From NCBI GenBank assembly GCA_002702065.1, contig NZXX01000001.1, positions 372,001 through 436,000 on the forward strand: a DNA stretch of 64,000 bases, written 5' to 3'. A program made the position numbers and the translations under genes. The stretch comes from Anaerolineaceae bacterium. GTDB lineage: Bacteria > Chloroflexota > Anaerolineae > Aggregatilineales > Phototrophicaceae. Positions 57,858 through 64,000 of this stretch are shown one piece after another; the stretch's first letter is position 1; each line of letters starts with the position of its first letter. The notes under the pieces were generated by a model, which saw nothing but the letters and a program-made list of their open reading frames with translations, was not told the DNA's origin and ran no database searches.

Positions 57858-58464
57858 ACGTCTGGTCCGTGTGCTGGAGCTGACCCTCGCCGTATGGACC
57901 GTCGTGGTCATCGCGCTGATCGCCGCCATTATGCTGTACAGCCGCACCGACCGTGCCCAGTCTGCCGATGTGATTGTCGTGCTGGGGGCGGGGTTGCAAG
58001 GGCGAGATCGTCCGGGTCCGGCGCTGGTGCGGCGAACGGCGCAGGGGGCAGAATTGTGGCGGCAGGGCCTGGCGCAGCAGATTATCTGCACCGGCGGTTA
58101 TGGCCCCGGCAAGACGCGCAGCGAAGCCGATGCCTGTGCGTCGCTGCTGCGTGACCAGGGGGTGCCCGGTGACGTGATCCTGCTGGAAGAACGCAGCCGC
58201 AGCACCGAAGAAAATGCCATCTATACCCTCGAAGCTATGCAGGCGAATGGCTGGCAGACGGCGCTCGTGGTCAGCGATGGCTATCATTTGCTGCGGGCAA
58301 ACTGGATTTTCAGCCGCGCCGGAATCGAAAACTTCACCAGCCCGGCAGATGCACCGTCCTTCTTGAACCTGTTGTCCTCGACCCTGCGCGAAGTGGTGGC
58401 TTTCCACTGGCTGGCTTTCAAGACGGTATTCAATATCCCGGTGACTTACGTCGCGGTCCTTTGA
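57841..58464 (+). CDS. YdcF/SanA-family (DUF218) membrane-anchored protein
   Basis: A ~207-residue protein with one N-terminal membrane helix (about residues 10-32) and a DUF218 domain: 'ADVIVVLGAGLQGRDRPGPA', 'IICTGGYGPGKTRSEADACA', 'EERSRSTEENAIYTLEAM' and 'ALVVSDGYHLLRANWIF'. Members (SanA, ElyC, YdcF) sit at the envelope and are linked to wall or lipid-carrier metabolism, but their reaction is not settled. The start is uncertain; ATG 57832 is an alternative, and both overlap the GvpU-like gene. It converges on the nucleotidyltransferase gene with a 19-nt overlap. Confidence 0.8.
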   Translation: MTSNIRRLVRVLELTLAVWTVVVIALIAAIMLYSRTDRAQSADVIVVLGAGLQGRDRPGPALVRRTAQGAELWRQGLAQQIICTGGYGPGKTRSEADACASLLRDQGVPGDVILLEERSRSTEENAIYTLEAMQANGWQTALVVSDGYHLLRANWIFSRAGIENFTSPADAPSFLNLLSSTLREVVAFHWLAFKTVFNIPVTYVAVL

Positions 58465-58868
58465 TCATTGACCGTGTTCAGCAGGCGGGCCAGCATACCC
58501 GCCGGGTCATGGATGATCTGCGCGCCATCGCGGACCACACGCGCTGTCCCGGCATCCACCGGGTCAATATGCGCCCATGCCGGGGTGGTGATACCAAACT
58601 CCACTTCCATGTCGGCGTAAAAGACGCGCTGGCTCTGGACCATCCCCCAATCCTCAAGTTGAACGGATTGAACCATCCCAAAAGCGTGCAGCCAGCTTTC
58701 GTCTTCAAGGTAGTGCTGCGGCGTGGCGGTGATGATCACCAGGTCCACATCGGAATCGGCGCGTGCCTGGCCGCGGGCATATGAGCCGACCAGCAGAACA
58801 GGTGTTGGCTCTGGTTCCTGCGCGGCCCACAACCGGATTTGATTCAGAAATGTGTCGATTGTCCGCAT
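58446..58868 (-). CDS. Nucleotidyltransferase-domain protein (MNT-like)
   Basis: A 140-residue protein with a minimal pol-beta-type nucleotidyltransferase domain: 'VGSYARGQARADSDVDLVII' contains the GS-x-A-x-G loop and the Asp-x-Asp metal pair, and the third acidic residue is probably in 'ADMEVEFGI'. Start ATG 58868 has AAGGAGG eight bases upstream. Such proteins occur alone, as MNT/HEPN toxin-antitoxin partners, or as aminoglycoside-type transferases; no HEPN gene lies beside it. The function is unassigned. Confidence 0.75.
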   Translation of the reverse strand: MRTIDTFLNQIRLWAAQEPEPTPVLLVGSYARGQARADSDVDLVIITATPQHYLEDESWLHAFGMVQSVQLEDWGMVQSQRVFYADMEVEFGITTPAWAHIDPVDAGTARVVRDGAQIIHDPAGMLARLLNTVNDQRTAT

Positions 58869-58943
58869 CCAGTTTGCCTCCTTTTCGCCCGCCGATTGTA
58901 CCCGGAGTCCGGTTTGCGTAGTGCAAGCGTCATGTGGCCGCAT

Positions 58944-58972
58944 TTAACATCCGTTCATAAGGTGCATATAAT
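58944..58972 (+). promoter_or_regulatory. Promoter of the alpha-2-macroglobulin gene
   Basis: TTAACA (58944-58949, five of six) and a perfect TATAAT (58967-58972) are spaced by exactly 17 bp. The start would be near 58979, about 60 nt before the ATG. Confidence 0.75.
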
Positions 58973-59039
58973 GGAAACAGATACTTACTCTGTCATGCAT
59001 GGTGCATTGGCCGTTTGAATGCACTCAGGGGGAGAGAAA

Positions 59040-62000
59040 ATGCGTTCATTACGCTTATTGTTGTTTGTGATATTGATGGCGCTGGTGCCTTTGAGCTTGC
59101 CCGGGTTTGCGGCTCAACAGACGCCAGAGTCCGAAGCGTTACCCCTCACGGTGATTGATACCAATCCGCTGGCCGGGCAGGAACTGGGTGCGGACGATGC
59201 AATCACCGTGTTTTTTGACCTCCCCCTGAACTGCGAGTCGGCAGAAGGGGCAGTCAGTATCACGCCAGAGGTCGACGGCGCGGTTGAATGTGACGGCATG
59301 AGCCTGACTTTTACGCCTTCCCAGCCCTATGAGCCGGCCACGACGTATACGCTGACGGTTGCTGCTGGTGTACAGGCCGCAGCTGGCGGCAGTCTGGCCG
59401 AAGACTTCACGCTCGAACTCGAGACAGTGGGCAATCTGGCCGTTTCGGAAGTGCTGCCGGACGATGGTGCGACGGGCATTGAAGCGGACGCATTGATTAC
59501 GGTCATCTTTAATCGTCCGGTTGTGCCGCTGGTATCCAACGAAGACCGCGATACGCTGCCGGACCCGCTGACGATTGAACCGGCGGCGGAGGGGGAAGGC
59601 GCGTGGCTGAACACGTCGATCTATGTCTTCCGGCCCGATCCCGCTCTGGCAGGTGGCACGACGTATACGGTCACGGTCAATGGCGGCCTGACCGCTGTTG
59701 ATGGGGCCGCACTGAGCGACGATTACACATGGTCATTCACGACGGTTGATCCGGCGATTACGGAAACCATGCCGCTTGATCTCGCCAGCAATGTCGGCCT
59801 GGATGATTCGATTCAGGTGACGTTTAACCAGCCGATGGATGAAGCCAGCGTCGAAGCGGCGTTTTACGTGCGCCCCGAAGATGACGAAACCGGCAGCATC
59901 GAAGGCAGTTTTGAGTGGAACGACGAGAGCACCGGTTTCCGTTTTGTGCCCGCCGCGCCGCTAGACCTGGACACGGTGTATCAGGCCGGTTTTGAGCCGA
60001 GTGCGCAGGGCGTTGGTGGCGACGCGCCGTTGACAGGACAAACAGATTTCAGCTTTGCCACCGTGCCGCAGCCGGGTGTCATCGGCACCAATCCGTTTGA
60101 CGGCGAACAGGATGTGGATGTGTTCGCCGGGTTCACGATTAATTTTGCTTCACCCATGAACCGGGAAACGCTGCGCGAGCATGTGACCATCGAACCGGAA
60201 CCCTTCCGTGAACCGAATTTCTACTACTACGAATGGGACAACAGCTACAACATTTCGTTTGTACTGGAACCGAGTACGGATTACACCATCACCATTGAAC
60301 CGGGGATGGAAGATGTTTACGGCAATGTCATCGAACGCAGCCGGACCATCCGTTTCAGCACCGCGCCGTATGACCCACAGGTGATGCTGCAAGCGCCGCG
60401 CGGCGTGGGTCTGTATAACGCCTACAATGACGAGACGCAGGTCTTTGTGACGCATCGCAATGTCAGCCAGCTTGACTTGCAGTTGTACCGCGTGCCGACG
60501 GAAGACCTGATTACCGCGCTGACCAATGACCCCTACGACCCGGCGTACAACTATCAGCCGAGCAGCAGCCAGTTTCTCGCTGAATGGACTATCGAGTCAG
60601 TCGCGCCGGAGAATCAACTGCGCTACGAACTGCTCGACCTGGGCGAACAGGCCCGCAGCGGTGGCGATATAAGCTGCCCTGGCGCAATGCCGACCCGCCT
60701 GAAAGTGGGGGATATGGCCATCGTCGTCAGCGACCCGGACCCCTTGCGTGCCCGGTCTGCGCCGGTGGATGGCGACATTGTGGACCAGTTGTACCGCGAT
60801 TATCAACTGCCGGTGACCGGCGGTCCGCTGTGTAACGATGGGATTGTCTGGTGGGAAGTACGCTTGCGGGATGACAGCACCGCCTGGGTAGCTGAAGCGG
60901 TGGACGACGAGTATTTCCTCGATGTGCGAACCGCCGCCCAGACCACACCCGTTGACCTGCCGGAAGGCATCGGGCAGAATGCGCTGGCCCCCGGTGTATA
61001 CATGCTGAGCATCAGCGCGCCGGAAATGCTGCGCGAAGGTGGCCAGCCAGCCAAGCATTTTGTGATGGTGTCGACCGCCAGCCTCACCATGAAGTCATCG
61101 CCGAATGAAGTCCTTTTCTGGGCGACGGACCTGCAAACGGGCGAACCCATTGCGGATGCACCGGTCACCTTGAGCATTCGCGAGGGCGGACAGGTCGGCA
61201 GCGGCACTACCGACGCGGCTGGTCTGCTGCGGCTGGATGTGCCCACGGTGTCGAATGAAGACCCCTTCGCGCCACGTATTGCTGTTTTGCAAAGCGGCGA
61301 TCACTTTGCTGTGGGTTCTTCGGAATGGACGCAGGGGATCGAGCCCTATCAGTTTGGCTTTAATACCGAGTTTCCATCGCGCTACCGGCTGTATATGTAT
61401 ACGGATCGCCCGGTGTATCGCCCGGACCAGCCTGTCTACTTCAAGGGCATAGTCCGCAACCGTGACGACGTGACCTATACGCCGCCCACCAGCTTTGAGC
61501 CTGTGCCGGTTCAGATCATCGACAATGAAGGTGAAGTGGTCTTCGATGAAGACATACCGCTGACGCCATTTGGCACCTTCAGCGGCGAATTCAATATCGC
61601 TGATGATGCCGGGCTGGGGTTCTATCGCATCAACGTTGAACTGCCCCGTGGCAGCGACTTCTACTATGAAGGCGGCGGTGTCTCGTTCAGCGTGGCCGAG
61701 TACCGGGTGCCGGAGTTCCAGGTCGAAGTGAGCGCGGATCAGGATCAGGTCGTGCAGAACGACACGGTTCAGGTGCTGGTCGACAGCAGCTACTTCTTCG
61801 GCGGGTCTGTCAGTAATGCCGATGTGGAATACAGCGTTCAGGCCGAACCGTACTTTTTTGAATACGATGGGCCGGGCTTTTATGATTTCTACGATATCGA
61901 CGCTGATGCCGGGCCGGGCGAGTTCTATGGTTTCTTCAGTGAACAGATCGCCAGTGGCAGCGGCACCACCGACGCCGACGGTACACTCCTGATCGAGCTG

Positions 62001-64000
62001 CCCGCAGACCTTGAGGACGCGACGCAGAGCCAGACCTGGACGGTCGAGGCGACAGTGCGTGACGAAAGCGGCCTGACCGTTTCCGGACGTGCGGAAGTGA
62101 TCGTCCACAAGGGTATGATCTATATCGGTGCGCGCCCGACGGATTATGTGGGTGTGGCCGGGCAGGAGAGTGAAATCGAAATTGTGGCGGTGGACTGGGA
62201 CAGCCAGCCAATCGCCAACCAGACTATCGATGTCGAAGTGGTGGAACGGCGCTGGAACAATGTTCAGGAAGAAGACGAAGCCGGGCGCACCATCTGGACA
62301 TGGGAAGTCGAAGAAATTCCGCTGACCACCGGTACAGTCACTACCGACGACCGGGGCCGTGTGCTCTATGCCTTCACGCCGCCAACGGGTGGCATCTACA
62401 AAGTCAAGATTCAGACGCGCGACGAGGCTGGCAATGAGGTTATCGCGGCCACGACGCTGTGGGTCGCCGGGCAGGATTATGTCTCGTGGCGGCAGCAGAA
62501 CAGCAACCGCGTTGACCTGATCGCGGACCAGAGCGACTACAACATCGGCGATACGGCAGAAATCCTCATCACTTCCCCATTCCAGGGTGAGGTCGAAGCA
62601 CTGATTACGGTCGAACGTGGGTCGGTGCTGACGGCGGAGCAGATCACGATGGACAGCAACAGCTACGTCTACGAACTGCCGATCACCGAAGATTATGCGC
62701 CGAATATCTTTGTGTCGGTCATGATCATCAAAGGCGTAGACGAGAACAATCCGGTGGCTGGTTTCCGCATGGGGATGGTGGAACTGGGCGTCGAGATTGA
62801 CCGCAAGCAGATCACGATCAACGCGACGCCAGACCGGGAACAGGCTGGCCCGCGTGAAACCGTGACCTATACCATCGAAACCACCGACTGGAAAGGTGAT
62901 CCGGTGCAGGCCGAAGTCGGCGTTGCGCTGACGGACCTCGCCAGCCTGTCGGTCGGTGAGCCTAACAGCGAGCCGATCCTGCGCTTCTTCTATGGGCAGC
63001 AGGGCAACAGCGTCCGCACCGGCACCCCGCTCACGATCAACACCGATCAGATGACCGCGACGGTGATTGACACCATCAAAGGTGGCGGCGGTGGCTTTGG
63101 CGAAGGCGGTATCTTCGACATCCGCGAGGATTTTATCGATACCGCCTTCTGGGATGCAACGGTGGTGACGGACCAGAATGGCCGCGCCGAAATTGCCGTG
63201 ATGCTGCCGGATAATCTGACAACCTGGCGGCTGGATACCCGCGCTGTCACACGCGGCGATGATGGGCTGACGCTGGTCGGACAGAACACGTTCGATCTGC
63301 TCAGCACCAAACCGCTGCTGATCCGGCCTGTGACCCCGCGTTTTCTCGTCGTTGATGACGTGGTGACGTTGGCGGCGGTCGTCAACAACAATACGGAAGA
63401 TGCCTTGCCGGTAGAGGTGTTCATCGAAGGCTCCGGCTTCACCATGCAGGGTGATGTCAGCCAGACGGTGACAGTGCCCGCCGGGGGCAGCCAGCGGATC
63501 AACTGGCCGGTCACAATCAATGATGTGGCTCACCTCGATGTGACGTTCTTTGCCAACGGGGACGACGGTGAATACACCGATGCCAGTAAACCACCGCTGG
63601 GGCAGGGTGATGACCGCCTGATCCCGGTCTACAAATATGAAGCGCCCGATACGGTCGGTACTGCCGGGGTGATGCGGGAACCGGGTTCGAGGACGGAAGC
63701 GATCGCGCTGCCGCAGCGCTTCGACGTGACGCAGGGCGAACTGAACATCAGCGTTGATCCATCACTGGCCGCAACCACGATTGATGGCCTGACGTATCTG
63801 CAAAACTTCCCGCACCAGTGTATCGAGCAGACGGTCAGCCGTTTCCTGCCCAACATCATGACCTACCGGGCGCTCGACAGCCTGGGCGTGGCGGATGCTG
63901 AGCTGGAAGCGGAACTGGATCGGGCAGTGAATTTTGCCCTCCAGCGCCTGTTCGCGCAGCAGAAACCAAATGGCGGCTGGGGCTGGTTCGTGCAGGATAA
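59040..64000 (+). CDS. Secreted alpha-2-macroglobulin family protein (3' truncated)
   Basis: The first ~1653 residues of a large exported protein that continues past the window. ATG 59040 follows GGGGGAGAG. Residues 1-26 are a signal peptide without a lipobox Cys. Four Ig-like (Big_5-type) domains follow at roughly 30-130, 130-234, 234-341 and 341-441, then macroglobulin domains, and an A2M domain near 1360 ('FWDATVVTDQNGRAEIAVM'). A thioester motif Cys1594-Ile-Glu-Gln lies in 'HQCIEQTVSRFLPN', and the start of the thioester helical domain contains 'NGGWGWF'. Bacterial relatives trap proteases in the envelope. The frame was checked at several points and stays open. Confidence 0.88.
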   Translation, partial: MRSLRLLLFVILMALVPLSLPGFAAQQTPESEALPLTVIDTNPLAGQELGADDAITVFFDLPLNCESAEGAVSITPEVDGAVECDGMSLTFTPSQPYEPATTYTLTVAAGVQAAAGGSLAEDFTLELETVGNLAVSEVLPDDGATGIEADALITVIFNRPVVPLVSNEDRDTLPDPLTIEPAAEGEGAWLNTSIYVFRPDPALAGGTTYTVTVNGGLTAVDGAALSDDYTWSFTTVDPAITETMPLDLASNVGLDDSIQVTFNQPMDEASVEAAFYVRPEDDETGSIEGSFEWNDESTGFRFVPAAPLDLDTVYQAGFEPSAQGVGGDAPLTGQTDFSFATVPQPGVIGTNPFDGEQDVDVFAGFTINFASPMNRETLREHVTIEPEPFREPNFYYYEWDNSYNISFVLEPSTDYTITIEPGMEDVYGNVIERSRTIRFSTAPYDPQVMLQAPRGVGLYNAYNDETQVFVTHRNVSQLDLQLYRVPTEDLITALTNDPYDPAYNYQPSSSQFLAEWTIESVAPENQLRYELLDLGEQARSGGDISCPGAMPTRLKVGDMAIVVSDPDPLRARSAPVDGDIVDQLYRDYQLPVTGGPLCNDGIVWWEVRLRDDSTAWVAEAVDDEYFLDVRTAAQTTPVDLPEGIGQNALAPGVYMLSISAPEMLREGGQPAKHFVMVSTASLTMKSSPNEVLFWATDLQTGEPIADAPVTLSIREGGQVGSGTTDAAGLLRLDVPTVSNEDPFAPRIAVLQSGDHFAVGSSEWTQGIEPYQFGFNTEFPSRYRLYMYTDRPVYRPDQPVYFKGIVRNRDDVTYTPPTSFEPVPVQIIDNEGEVVFDEDIPLTPFGTFSGEFNIADDAGLGFYRINVELPRGSDFYYEGGGVSFSVAEYRVPEFQVEVSADQDQVVQNDTVQVLVDSSYFFGGSVSNADVEYSVQAEPYFFEYDGPGFYDFYDIDADAGPGEFYGFFSEQIASGSGTTDADGTLLIELPADLEDATQSQTWTVEATVRDESGLTVSGRAEVIVHKGMIYIGARPTDYVGVAGQESEIEIVAVDWDSQPIANQTIDVEVVERRWNNVQEEDEAGRTIWTWEVEEIPLTTGTVTTDDRGRVLYAFTPPTGGIYKVKIQTRDEAGNEVIAATTLWVAGQDYVSWRQQNSNRVDLIADQSDYNIGDTAEILITSPFQGEVEALITVERGSVLTAEQITMDSNSYVYELPITEDYAPNIFVSVMIIKGVDENNPVAGFRMGMVELGVEIDRKQITINATPDREQAGPRETVTYTIETTDWKGDPVQAEVGVALTDLASLSVGEPNSEPILRFFYGQQGNSVRTGTPLTINTDQMTATVIDTIKGGGGGFGEGGIFDIREDFIDTAFWDATVVTDQNGRAEIAVMLPDNLTTWRLDTRAVTRGDDGLTLVGQNTFDLLSTKPLLIRPVTPRFLVVDDVVTLAAVVNNNTEDALPVEVFIEGSGFTMQGDVSQTVTVPAGGSQRINWPVTINDVAHLDVTFFANGDDGEYTDASKPPLGQGDDRLIPVYKYEAPDTVGTAGVMREPGSRTEAIALPQRFDVTQGELNISVDPSLAATTIDGLTYLQNFPHQCIEQTVSRFLPNIMTYRALDSLGVADAELEAELDRAVNFALQRLFAQQKPNGGWGWFVQD

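Noticed and set aside
58446..58868. MNT/HEPN toxin-antitoxin pair
   Set aside because: The nucleotidyltransferase is present but no HEPN-domain gene lies next to it on either side.
61095..63533. An 812-codon open frame on the minus strand
   Set aside because: It lies fully opposite the alpha-2-macroglobulin gene, has no recognisable domain, and its composition is what the GC-biased third positions of the plus-strand gene would produce.

Overview
The window looks like bacterial chromosome, most likely from a member of the Chloroflexota (Anaerolineae-like). This is inference from gene content: a complete-looking division and cell-wall (dcw) cluster, an adenosylcobalamin-dependent ribonucleotide reductase paired with nrdR, lipoproteins with Thr/Pro-rich linkers and PD40-like repeats, an alpha-2-macroglobulin protein with Ig-like repeats, a YfhO-type membrane protein, a heptanucleotide tandem repeat and small HNH modules. 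I see no rRNA, tRNA, CRISPR array, insertion sequence or prophage. Genes are densely packed on both strands. Base composition by eye is uniform and moderately GC-rich, with AT-rich intergenic promoters.

Layout. 1-4.4 kb: small redox proteins, two STAS-like paralogues, a methyltransferase-like protein and a VOC protein. 4.4-15 kb: carbohydrate-oriented genes. These are a GT4 glycosyltransferase, an SDR dehydrogenase, an operon of two Gfo/Idh/MocA oxidoreductases around a sulfotransferase, a MazG-like enzyme with an unknown partner, a GH38 alpha-mannosidase-like enzyme, a sugar isomerase and L-rhamnose mutarotase. 15-26.5 kb: PAP2 phosphatase, lipid kinase, two receiver-only response regulators, proB-proA with an upstream ORF, KDPG aldolase, a PD40 lipoprotein, a degenerate aspartokinase homologue and glycerate kinase. 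26.5-35.4 kb: two small HNH modules, a HEAT-repeat protein, an amidohydrolase/Rieske operon, uvrC and a zinc-ribbon protein.

35.5-51.2 kb is the dcw cluster: mraZ-rsmH-ftsL-ftsI-(HAD)-mraY-murD-ftsW-murG-(CvpA-like)-murC-murB-ftsQ-ftsA-ftsZ. It is mostly overlapping or tightly spaced and ends at a strong terminator. murE and murF are absent from their usual place between ftsI and mraY, where a HAD-family gene sits. 51.3-64 kb: a YfhO-like protein, a structured leader followed by nrdR-nrdJ, an orphan GvpU-like gene with a YdcF-like gene, a nucleotidyltransferase, and the first ~1650 codons of a large secreted alpha-2-macroglobulin protein that runs off the end.

The best candidate for an undescribed system is the pair of HNH modules (26.55-27.62 kb and 34.23-34.88 kb). 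In each, a small helical protein gene overlaps by four bases the start of an HNH nuclease-like gene. One copy adds a ribbon-helix-helix-like N-terminus and a third paralogous gene. Other points of interest are the ORF coupled to proB, the promoter and terminator ahead of nrdR, and the gfo-sulfotransferase-gfo operon.
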